A stretch of DNA of 64,000 nucleotides from Daphnia pulex (taxonomy: Eukaryota > Arthropoda > Branchiopoda > Diplostraca > Daphniidae), in contig NC_060019.1 in assembly GCF_021134715.1 (NCBI RefSeq), positions 12,538,001-12,602,000 on the forward strand. The letters are read 5' to 3'. Below are positions 53,353 to 63,553 of the stretch, one piece after another. A program made the translations under genes and the position numbers. Each line of letters opens with the position of its first letter. Positions within the stretch are counted from its first letter, which is position 1. Below the pieces are notes generated by a model, which was given only the letters and a program-made list of their open reading frames with translations, was not told the DNA's origin and made no database searches.

Positions 53353-54251
53353 AAACTAAATTTTAAGCATTGCATAACACTTTCAGTTAAGCAATCAGAC
53401 CGGATGTGTAGCCATGGCATACTGGTTATGGCACCACCAGATCGATTGCCATCGTAAGAAGTGGGACATTCTTGTACGCCGTTGTACTCGAAAGTTAACT
53501 ATTAGTTGATAAATAGTTAAAGTTGACTAATTTAGCTGTAACAGACCAGTACTATGAGAGAAAGCGATCCCTGAATGGACAACATTTTTGTTTCCCAAAA
53601 AGGAAATATTTTGATTACGAGGACAAGAAAAGCAGAGGGGCAGGATTAATCCACATGATCGCCATGGCTAAGCTGTAGCTGATACAAATTTTGGCATGCG
53701 GTGCTGACGGATGGTTTAATCGGCCTAACCTGGCTCTTGAATAGAGTTCCACGAAATTTGAACCCTGGGGTTAGTTCAGATAGCAGGGCAATTGTAATGT
53801 AACATTTGAAGAAGTGTCCATGACCTGCTGTCGATGAAAACTAAACCTGTTGTGCTTCATTCGAGACATTTCTAGATAGGTGGTATGAGGAATGATAGGT
53901 TGCTTGCCACGGTCTACGCCTCAGACAAAAAGGGAAACATTGGCATAGCCACTAGGGGAAGATCCTGTTGGTACTCGTTCACCTAACTTACTTTAATTTC
54001 GCTTTCTTTAGAAAAATTTTCCTTTTCTTAGAAAAAAAAAAACAACTTGATAATGGTTATGAGGCAGAAGAAAAAATACTCATATAACACGAAAGAGATC
54101 CCCTTGATTAACAAATAACTAGAACTAAATCTGAACCAAAGTTACGTATTACTTAAAAGTCTTAAAAATTCCTAGCACGATATCTAGTGCGATCACCACA
54201 TGACACAACAGTAAAGAGATTGAAAATGTGATGATGAATTTAAAAACTTAC

Positions 54252-54477
54252 TTGGCTGTAGGAGAAACTTTCCATCCAGCAGAAGTATGAGATAACTTGG
54301 CGTTGATCGTGTGTCCGGCGACAGTGTGGCCATCGAGCTTGACTTTGAGTGTGTTATCTCAACGGTTGTTCCAACTTTCAGCATTTCAGTTAAGGGAGTT
54401 TGTGATGGAATGTTCATTTCATCAAGCACATGTTCTCCATCACTAGAATTTTCTGGATTTTTCAGAGATATCGTCAC
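54252..54477 (-). CDS. Possible first coding exon of an unknown gene
   Basis: Minus-strand frame opening with MTISLKNPENSSDGEHVLDE and running for 75 codons into a perfect GTAAGT donor (54251-54246). Composition is protein-like (mixed Ser/Thr, then a hydrophobic YLILLLDGKFLLQ). I recognise no family and could not find a convincing next exon before the receptor gene at 52655. It could be a gene fragment, a relic, or part of a gene transcribed antisense through array gene 1. Confidence 0.3.
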
Positions 54478-55609
54478 ACTACTTGCATGCTATTGAAAGG
54501 CACTAGACTTGTTGGATTTGAGTTAAACGATGGTTTAATGTCTAACACTGGCCTGATGCACACACAACATTCTCTTAAGCACACACCCTTTAAGTAAGGA
54601 GTCATTAAAAATCCAATGCAGGCGAAACGATCGACGTGATCTGGAATGTGTTATTAGGCTACTTGTCTCGTTTGTATCAACCACGTGTAAGGGGAGGGGA
54701 CACCTTTCGATATAACACATAGTTTTCTAATGGACAGTGGAGAAACAAAAGTATACTTGGCGTGAGAACAGACTTTTTGGGAAATGCTCACTATTATAAA
54801 CAATTAAATTGCTGAAACGTTTTTGCAGCAATAATAATCTTAATTGGAATTTCCAGCGACGCTTCGAATCGAACCTACGAACTCAAGAGTGAACACAAAT
54901 GAATGGCTGAATGCAGCCGAACTTAGAAAACTGATGTTGCCAATTTATGAAGTTTGACGCCGCCTTTTTGAATTTTTAATAGATATGTTTTTAAAATAAA
55001 CAATTGTTGGTGAATTCATCCTATAATTCCTATTTCTTATTTATACTTCCATTAAAATTCTGCATATGGAAAAGCAAGAGCAAGATGATTCTAGCAGGTC
55101 GCATGACTCGCATCCCAAGGAGAATCAAACCGGACCTTTCGTTTTGATTTTTCATTGTAAATTGTAGCGATATTTTTCTAGTTCCAAAAACAGTGTTTAC
55201 TAAATTGATGTAGCCTTATGACAAACTTATTCCGTATCAAATCCGTTTCGTCTAGTTATTCTTCTCAAATTAGTTGGCCCAGTGATGTGGAGTGACTATT
55301 AAATTTGATTAGGGGTCGGAGTCGGACTCACGTGTGTCGGTGCTTTTATTTTGTACAAGTATCCTAAAGGAATTCAAAAATGGCGGTTTTTTGCCGTGCA
55401 AGATGGCGCTGTCTGTCGCTGTCTTGTAAGGAACGGAACCATCTATGCACTAATTAGCAACCATCTAGTAACTATGCTGAATTCATTTCTATTTGAGTAA
55501 CTATAAGAAAATTGAAAGTTGTGTTTGTACAGTTGCGATGCATGTGTTATTAGTCAACTTCTTTTCTTCTCATGTATAATTCGTCGCGACACGTACGCAA
55601 TTTAATGAC

Positions 55610-55765
55610 TGGCACGTGAAATATTCGATGCCTCATAGACGTCGTAGCCCTCCATCATTTTCTCTTTAGTATTCAAAAAGATTTTAAAAGGTACAGTGTG
55701 CGCAACTCGTAGGATTTTACATGGAAATTCCATACTGTTTAGCATACACTTAGTCAAGTGAAAGG
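55610..55765 (+). promoter_or_regulatory. Conserved upstream block of array gene 2
   Basis: Contains GGCACGTGAAATAT with a perfect E-box CACGTG (55613-55618), TAGACGTCGT (GACGTC 55638-55643), AGTATTCAAAAAGAT, TGCGCAACTCGTAGG (55699-55713), and TTAGTCAAGTGAAAGG directly before the ATG. The same elements, in the same order, precede array genes 3 and 4. Similarity extends further up, to about 55490. Confidence 0.65.
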
Positions 55766-57294
55766 ATGGCAGGAACACTAAAAGATCGGTTTCTCCTCTC
55801 GGCTTTATCGCCTTTAAATACTCTACTTAAAATTACGGGTGTTTTCGTGAATCAGAAGTCTGAGGCCCAATGGAGACAGCGTCTTTACCGTTTTTGGACT
55901 TTTTTCTTGTTCATTTTGGCTGTTCAGAGCAACTTCTACATATTCGTCAGACGAAGCTTTATGATGGAACATATGTTCACTTATCAGCAAATAAATGTTG
56001 ATAGATTGATCCACTTTCTCGTGAATGCATTGATTCGCCTTAGCTGGATAGTTTTCGATACAATGATTCATCTTATTTTGGTGTTTAAATTGTGGCCATC
56101 AGTAATTTTGTATTTGGAAACCTTGGAGACCGTCGATTTAGATTTCGGACGACCAAACTTGTCGCCAATTAAGCGCTATTCCATATATGGCCTCATCTAC
56201 GTCCTCTTTACGGTTTCATTTTCATTTTTTTTTTAAATTCCTAAGCTATTGCATAACATGAAATTTTTCAAAGGTCGTTTTGAACTGGATATTTTCCATC
56301 TATTGGGATTTAAACCATCCGGTTCGATTGGTTTACTGGATGGATGTGCTCCAGAATTCCATCAGAGTCTTGTCAAACCATTGGTAGGTTCATGGTGTAA
56401 ACCCCGTTAAATTCTGATATAATTCTTCAAATAATTAAATCGTCTTGCTGCTCTAAACCAGTTTCACTGCGATTCCTGTTTGGATATTCATCATTTGCAG
56501 TCAAATCTATATTTTCTACACCAGAAAGTTAATTGCCAACTCAAAGTTGCTTAATTTTGTGGTGGGAAATGCTACAGTCCCAAGTCGAATTGTAGCTCAA
56601 CGGACCTTTTCGAACCTGCGCTCTTTAAAACAACTTTATTTGGCCTCTGACCTGCTTCATCGTCACTTTAGTACAATATTGATGGCAAACTGTTTCCAGA
56701 CATTCATCACAATGCTTACTTCTTCTTACTACGTCATCGAGTTCTCTCAACGTGGTTACGTGGTCATTGTTTGCTGGGAGGCCAGTCACGTTCTTGACTC
56801 CTTCGTGCGTTTCTGGCTCATCTGTCATACGAGTGATCGGATTAGGGAAAGTGTAATTATAGATTGTTAAAATATTCGACAACGTATTTGCACATTTAAT
56901 CGCCTTATTTTTAAATAGACTGCAGAATGTATTAGCGTTCTTCGCAGCTTACGGGACACTAGAAATAACACAGAGAAATTAAGCGAGTGTAATAAGGTAA
57001 GGAAATAATGAATTCGAGATTACGTCAGACTTAATAACTTTAAATTTTAATATTACTTTAATGGTTTAACAGATTACGTCCTATATAATCGAAATATCAC
57101 AGATGAGCAAAAATCTAGAAAGGCATAGCCTTAAAGGAGTTTTGTCTTTGTCCAAACGTCTTATTATTCCAGTAAATCGGCAATGCGTTGTATTCGAAAA
57201 ATAATTATTATTAACCAAATTAATTATTTAGACTTTGGAAATTATTTTCACGTATCTTCTTATCATCTACCAGTTCAAAAGTGCTGGCAAGTGA
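55766..57294 (+). CDS. Gustatory-receptor-type chemoreceptor, array gene 2
   Basis: Same six-exon architecture as its neighbours: 55766-56212, 56274-56383, 56462-56852, 56919-56996, 57073-57171, 57232-57294; 395 residues, no frame break. The start MAGTLKDRFLLSALSP is shared with the paralogues. Exon 1 carries the conserved ETVDLDFGRPNLSPIKRY. Exon 3 holds two membrane segments and SFVRFWLICHTSDRIRES. Exon 6 carries the intact Gr signature TYLLIIYQF, and the protein stops soon after (KSAGK). Exon 1 is followed by GTTTCA instead of the GTTAGA donor used by the other three copies, a weak donor that may lower splicing. Exon 3 is mosaic: its LYLASDLL matches gene 1, while CFQTFITML matches gene 4. 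Confidence 0.82.
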
Positions 57295-57779
57295 ACTCCC
57301 TGAAACGTACCTGTGTGCAACTGAAAAGGCCGGACGGGCCGAAAGGGTCTCATAATCAATTTATTCGTTCGTCGCGCTTATTATTATTTTTTTAGCCTAT
57401 TATTGTGGCCAGCATTTGATTAGAACATAGCAACAGGCGCTGCAAAAAGCCCCACTTTTCTCAACAAGTAACAATACAAAGAAGTTCGCATAAAGTACAC
57501 AATGCCACTCCTGGCCAATCAACATCAATTAATAAATTACCAAACGCAACAAACAGGGGGAGGGGCAACTCATTGGTACAGTTATGTTTCGAACGATTAT
57601 TACTTACTCATTCATAAATAAGTATCTATTTAATATACTGTTAAAGAAATGTTTGCTCTTGATTACCAATTCTTTAATGGAATAACGGGAATAACAACAA
57701 ATTCTGCGGTTCTTATGCTGAGTAGCTATAAATAATCGCCTGAGATCATTGTCTTGTTTGAACTAATCATTTTCTGCGC

Positions 57780-57875
57780 ACCATAAATATCACAGATGAG
57801 CAAAAATCTACAAGATCTATTATATAAGACATACTTTTAGGAAAAGGAGTTTCGTCTTCGTCCAAACAGACGAAC
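57780..57875 (+). pseudogene. Relic of receptor exon 5
   Basis: AATATCACAGATGAGCAAAA, then a disrupted middle, then AAAGGAGTTT-like and CGTCTTCGTCCAAAC, match exon 5 of the array genes in order, with a small insertion and substitutions. No other exons of this copy are detectable nearby, so it is the remains of a deleted array member between genes 2 and 3. Confidence 0.7.
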
Positions 57876-57989
57876 ACATGTATATAATTAGAAGAGAGTA
57901 GTATTGATTGGTTGAGAATTGTAATGCATGTGTTATTAGTTACCATTTTTCATCTAATCATTAGTTTATATAATTTGTCGGGGCACTTA

Positions 57990-58165
57990 CCCAAATTATT
58001 TATCGGCACCCTGAAATATTCCAATGCGCTTCTATAGACGTCATATAGAACCAGAATTGTCTTTAGAGTATTCAACGAGGTCAAAGGTACGGTGCGCAAC
58101 TCGTAGGATTAAAAACTTTTTGACATATAATGTTTAGCGTGCACTTATTATGGTCAAGTCAAGCG
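57990..58165 (+). promoter_or_regulatory. Conserved upstream block of array gene 3
   Basis: Order preserved relative to gene 2: CGGCACCCTGAAATATT (E-box destroyed: CACCCT for CACGTG), TATAGACGTCATATAG (GACGTCA from 58037), GAGTATTCAACGAGGT, TGCGCAACTCGTAGG (58093-58107), then the ATG region. The start-codon context TCAAGTCAAGCGATGG is slightly rearranged. Confidence 0.6.
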
Positions 58166-59733
58166 ATGGCAGGGACACTAAGAGATCGGTTTCTCCTCTC
58201 GGCTTTGTCGCCTTTAAATATTCTACTTAAAATTACGGGTGTTTTTGTGATCCAGAATTCTGAGGCCCGATGGAGACAGCGTCTTTACCGTTTCTGGACT
58301 ATTTTCTTGTTAGTTTTGGCTGTTCAGAGCAACATCTACATATTCTTCAGGCGCACACTAATAATTGAATTTCTACTCTCTGGTCAGCCAATAAACGTCA
58401 ATAGACTGATCCAGGTTCTCTTGAATGAACTGATTCGACTTAGCGCGCTAGTTTCCGATACAATCATTCACCTTAGTTTGGTATTTAAAATCTGGCCATC
58501 GGTAACATTGTTTTTGGAGACCCTGGAGACCGTTGATTTAGATTTCGGACGACCAAACTTGTCGCCAATTAAACGCTATTCCATATATGGACTAATCTAC
58601 GTCCTCGTTACGGTTAGATACCCTTAGAAATTTTAGAAAGCTGATGAGAACAAAGCTCTGACAAAGATGCTCATTGCATAACGACATAATTTTCGTAGGT
58701 TGTTTTAAACTGGATATTTTCCGTCTATTGGGATTTAAACCATCCGGATCGATTGGTTTATTGGCTGGATATGCTTCAGAATTTCATCAGAATCTTCGCA
58801 AATCAGGGGTGGGATCACGATCATAATCCATTTGTTTGACTTTATATGCTTCAAATTTAACTAAATTTTGCTGTAAAACAGTTTCACTGTGATTCCTGTT
58901 TGGATATTCATCATTTGCGGCCAACTATGCATATTCTATACCAGGAAGTTAATTGCCAACTTAAAATTGCTTAATTTTGTGGTGAGAAATGCTACAGGAG
59001 TCCCAAGTCGAACTGTAGCTCAGCAACGGACTTTTGCGCATCTGCGCTCTCTCAAACAACTTTATGAAGCAGCTGACCTACTTCATCGTCACTTTAGTAC
59101 AATATTAGCGGTAAACTGTTTCCTGACAGTTGTCACAATGCTAACGTCTTCTTATTACGTCATCGAGTTTTTTAAAAGTGGTCGTCTGATTGTGCTTTGC
59201 TGGGACGCCAGCGACGTGCTCGACTCCTTTGTCCGTTTCTGGCTCATCTGTCATACGAGTGATCGGATAAGAGAAACTGTAATTATATTGTTATTTCGTA
59301 TTATTAACAAAGATTTAATCGCCTTATTTTAAAATAGACTACAGAATGTATTAGTGTTCTTCGCAGCTTACGTGACGCTAGAAACGAAGAGAATTTGAGC
59401 GAGTGTCATAACAAGGTATTGGGAATATTGATCTCTAGATCATTTCGGGGATCATTTCTTTGGTAATAATTGAATTTTAATATTGTTGAATTGGTTTAAC
59501 AGATTACGTCCTACATAATCGAAATATCACAGATAAGCAAAAATATAGAAAGACATAGCCTTAAAGGAGTTTTGTCTGTGTCCAAACGTCTTATCATCCC
59601 AGTAAATTGGCAATTCGTATTTATTCGAAAATAATAATTATTAACCAAATTAATTATTTAGACTTTGGAAATTATTTTCACGTATCTTCTTATCATCTAC
59701 CAGTTTCAAAGTGCTGGCGAAGGAACTCCCTGA
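58166..59733 (+). CDS. Gustatory-receptor-type chemoreceptor, array gene 3
   Basis: Exons 58166-58612, 58699-58808, 58882-59278, 59338-59415, 59503-59601, 59662-59733; 400 residues, phases identical to the neighbours. The start at 58166 was chosen over an in-frame ATG at 58130 because all paralogues begin MAGTL. Conserved ETVDLDFGRPNLSPIKRY and SFVRFWLICHTSDRIRET. The last exon gives the intact TYLLIIYQF signature and the tail QSAGEGTP. An extra Gln (AQQRTFAHLRS) and NATGVPS distinguish it in exon 3. The donor of exon 2 is GTGGGA. The exon 3 mosaic is LYEAADLL (as gene 4) with CFLTVVTML (as gene 1). Expected to be a sensory-neuron membrane receptor; ligand unknown. Confidence 0.82.
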
Positions 59734-59929
59734 AACGTACCTGCGTGCAATTCAATATGGCCGGGCGTCATTATAGTAATGCATTACATCATTTGCATTC
59801 CGAACTGCTGAATTAATTTTTGTTTGAGTAAATAAGAAAATTGTGTTTGTGCAACTGCGATGCACGTGTTATCTGGTTCACATATTTTCTTTTCATGTAC
59901 TATATGTCGCGCCACGTATGCAAATTAAT

Positions 59930-60095
59930 GATTGGCACGTGAAATATACTCTGCCACCTCTACAGACGTCATTTTACCCCATCATTTTCTTATGAGTATA
60001 AAAAAAGGTATACCTATAGTAGATTGGGTGCGCAACTCGTAGAGTTAATAGGTTCAAGTCCATACTGTTTAGCGTGCACTTAGTCAAGTGAAAGG
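59930..60095 (+). promoter_or_regulatory. Conserved upstream block of array gene 4
   Basis: TTGGCACGTGAAATATAC (E-box CACGTG 59936-59941), TACAGACGTCATTTTACC (GACGTC 59965-59970), CCATCATTTTCTTATGAGTA, GTGCGCAACTCGTAGAG (about 60028-60044), then CATACTGTTTAGCGTGCAC and TTAGTCAAGTGAAAGG at the ATG. Closest to the block of gene 2; similarity reaches back to about 59810. Confidence 0.65.
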
Positions 60096-61647
60096 ATGGC
60101 AGGAACACTAAAAGATCGGTTTCTCCTCTCAGCTTTGTCGCCTTTAACTATTCTACTTAAAATTACGGGCGTTTTCGTGAACCAGAATCCTGAGGCTCAA
60201 TGGAGACAACATATTTACCGTTTTTGGACTTTTTTCTTGTTCATTTTGGCTGTTCAGAGCAACATTTACATATTCGTCAGGCGGACCCTAATTATCCAAC
60301 TTCTATCCACTATTTGGGAAATAAACGTCGATAGACTGATCCAGGTTCTCTTGAACGCATTGATTCGACTTAATGGGCTAGTTTTCGATACAATCATTCA
60401 CCTTAGTTTGGTATTTAAAATCTGGCCATCGGTAACATTGTTTTTGGAGACCCTGGAGACCGTCGATTTAGATTTCGGACGACCAAACTTGTCGCCAATT
60501 AAACGCTATTCCTTGTTTGGCCTAATCTACGTCTTGGTTACGGTTAGATTCCTGTAAAAATGATACAGAGCCAATGAGTAATAATGCATAACATTATTTT
60601 TCAAAGGTTGTTTTACAGTGGATAATTTCAACCTATTCGGAATTATACCATTTTAATCGACAGGCTTACTGGCTGGACGTGTTTCAGAAAGTAATCAGAG
60701 TCTTCTTCAACCAGTGGTAGGTTTCCGATCACCATTTGTCTGACTTTATCCTTATATAATTTTATTTCATTACACAGTTTTACTATGATACCTGTTTGGA
60801 TATACATCATTTGCAGTCAACTGCATACATTTTATACCCGGAAGTTGATTGCTAAATTAAAGTTGTTGCGTGTTATGGTAAGGAATACTGCTGGGGTTAT
60901 CCCAAGTCGAGCTGTAGCTCAACGGACCTTTTCGAACCTGCGCTCTTTAAAACAACTTTATGAAGCAGCTGATCTCCTTCATCGTCACTTTAGTACAATA
61001 TTGATGGCAAACTGTTTCCAGACATTCATCACAATGCTTACTTCTTCTTACTACGTCATCGAGTCTTTTAGAAAAGGTTACTGGGTTTATTTTTGTTTGG
61101 ACGGCAGCGACGTTCTTGACGCTTTTGTGCGTTTCTGGCTCATTTGCCATACGAGTGATCGGATTCGAGAAACTGTAATTATATAGCATTTAAATATGTA
61201 ATTGGCTATATCATACCTTCATATCACTCAGTTGTTTTTATTTTTTAGATCACAGAATGCATTGATGTTCTACGCAACTTACGTGACACTAGAAAGGCGG
61301 TGGATTTCCGGGATTGTAATAAAGTATTACCGAAAATGTTGATCTCGACAGCAATAGCCTAATACTTCATTAATATCATTGAATTTTTGTGTTGTTTAAT
61401 CGCTTTAACAGATTACTTCTTATATCATCGAAATATCTCAGATGAGCAACAATCTAGAGAGGCATAGCCTTAAAGGAGTTTTGTCTTTGTCCAAACGTCT
61501 TATTATTCCAGTAAATCGGCGTTATAGGCCCTACGTATCTATTAGAATTTCATTGTTTTTTTCATTTTTTGTACACAAATTATTTTTTAGACTTTGGAGA
61601 TTATTTTCACGTATCTGCTTATCATCTACCAGTTTAAAACCAAGTGA
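60096..61647 (+). CDS. Gustatory-receptor-type chemoreceptor, array gene 4
   Basis: Exons 60096-60542, 60607-60716, 60778-61174, 61249-61323, 61412-61510, 61591-61647; 394 residues, no frame break. MAGTLKDRFLLSALSP start, ETVDLDFGRPNLSPIKRY in exon 1, SDVLDAFVRFWLICHTSD in exon 3, and the signature TYLLIIYQF in exon 6 followed only by KTK, the shortest tail in the array. Exon 2 is the most diverged of the four (VVLQWIISTYSELYHFN), although its length is the same (110 bp). Exon 3 carries LYEAADLL (as gene 3) with CFQTFITML (as gene 2). It keeps good splice sites throughout, so it is probably functional. Confidence 0.82.
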
Positions 61648-62173
61648 ACTCCTTGAAACGTACCTGCGCGCAACTTCAAATGTGCCAGGCGGACCGCGAA
61701 AGGATCGATTATGTAACAATTTTTGTCGCGAATATTTATTGTCATCAGCATTTGATTATTACCGATTATTGGCATAGCAACAGGCACGTGTAAGCAGTGG
61801 CTCTGCCACTCCAACATATTCAACAATTATTACAAAAGCACACAATAATGCCATTCTTGGCCATCACTTGAAAAATTGCCAAACGCAAACAAAAGAAGGA
61901 CAAGATCAATATAAAGATGAAAAACATCTGAACTATTAACGCACCTTGAATGACCCTGAACGTCATCATCATCCTTGATTAATCCGGATTAATAAATAAA
62001 AATGGAATTAAATATACTGTTCCAAGAAATGTTTTCTCTTCTTATACGTAACCTATAATTGTTTTTACGTCCTATATAAATAATAATGAAATTATGAATG
62101 CAATTTCATTTCATTGTAAGTAGTAAGCATCGTAATACTTTCACCGACTTTTACAACTCCGGTACCAATGAAT

Positions 62174-62321
62174 TTCTTATTATTCCTTTTATTCCAGTAA
62201 ATTGGCAACACGCCTATTTATTAGAAAGTTGTTCTTATACACTCGATTATTTATTAAGACTTTGGAGATTTTTTTCAAATATCTTCTTATCATCTACCAG
62301 TTTGAAAGTGCGGACTATTGA
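62174..62321 (+). pseudogene. Fifth array member, only exon 5 end and exon 6 left
   Basis: After CTTATTATTCC...CCAGTAAATTGGC (end of exon 5 plus its donor), an AAG-ended acceptor leads to exon 6 at 62259-62321, still open: ...YLLIIYQFESADY stop. The preceding exons cannot be found between 61650 and 62170. In the signature, Thr is replaced by Lys (FKYLLIIYQF). A truncated relic. Confidence 0.75.
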
Positions 62322-63553
62322 GCTACTTAAACGTATACATGAGCGTACAACTGTAAATGTCCGGGCGGGCCGAGAGAATGAATGAGTAACAATTTGTTGA
62401 TTGATTGATGCATTTGTGTTTAACGCAAGTTGATAACAATGATATGCGCGTGCTGAAACTTTCATAACATCTCATTTGTAGCGCCGAAAATTACATGCCA
62501 TTAAATATTTCCTCTTGTTTCGAAAGCCATTTTTATACCTCACATCCATCAAAATAATTATAGTGGCTAACAGCATAATTATTTTTTACAGCAAATAATA
62601 CGGGGTCGTAAAACTTCTTTATTCTTCATCGTAAACTGGCTTTCATTTCTCAACTCCGGAGTGACGAATCAACTACTTAAAAAATGTTACCAAAGTTTCC
62701 ACTTTTGGTGTTTTAAGACCAATTTCAGAAATACAATTTCAGAATACTGGAATAACCACTGTCTGCCTCCTCTTGTATAATTTATTTCTCTGGAGCTGAA
62801 GCGTTTACCAGGATCTGGTTATACCAGTATTCTATTGCTCTGCCAATTTGGTGATTTTGAAAAATCGTTGGTGTCGCATCTGGTGTTGATGTTTTATTTT
62901 TCTGTATTTTAGTGTTTTGAAGGTTTTGCGCTGAAAAAAAATTCTGATTGGACATATTTTCCGAAGAAAAATTGTGTTGTTTTGAGTGTGTTATCCAGTT
63001 TTTTCTCACTGTGAGTTTTTGGTGTCTTTAAATTTTTGAGTGGTGTATTTTTTAAGCAATCTGGCAAACCATTGGGTGATGCCTATGTGAGTGGAAACGG
63101 GGAAACCCTGGCTGCGAAGTTGTGAAATCCTATAAGATGGTAGTGGACATTTCTCGACATCAGTAAGAAGTAAAACAGTGCCAGTGCCAGTGCAACGTCA
63201 CTTTGCGCAAGGTAGCTAAGGCTAAAGTTAAACCATTTTCTAAAAAAAATCGTGACTCATTAAATCCAGGATAAATGTAAGAACTATTACTGGAGAGGAA
63301 GAAGGAGATTCTAAGAACATCAGACCATAACTTTAATGATAAATTATTATATAGCGGGGGATTCCTGCATTCATAATTGTGCTTCATTATTGTGCAGCTC
63401 TTAAATGGAGCTTGCGGGAACTGGCAGAATTACCGTTTTCTGAATGAGCTAATAGCTGCATGTGAGAATAGAAAAAAAATCTGATCCAGTACCAGATCAG
63501 CCTTCTCCAGAGTTATACCGTCCGGTTAAAACAGCTCTAAAAATTTAGAAGAC
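62322..63553. other. Intergenic region before the methuselah-like gene
   Basis: AT-rich, no supported gene. Short minus-strand ORFs at 62782-63009 and 63160-63387 have no recognisable family. The second overlaps a CCAGTG tandem triplet near 63180. The promoter of the last gene must lie here. Confidence 0.45.

Larger units (their letters stand above)
52656..55440. other. Spacer between array genes 1 and 2
   Basis: 2.8 kb without a supported gene. It holds a tRNA-like relic (53270-53350), an isolated B-box-like GGTTCGATTC on the minus strand near 54865, and a minus-strand open exon-like stretch at 54252-54477. A tiny minus-strand splice-bounded piece also lies near 52877-52825 (TAG acceptor, GTAAGA donor); its reading frame would stop if joined directly to the 54252 donor. 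Confidence 0.4.

Noticed and set aside
53410-53460. Possible functional tRNA with A box TGGCATACTGG
   Set aside because: The B-box-like AGATCGATTGCC follows only about 20 nt later, and no cloverleaf can be drawn.
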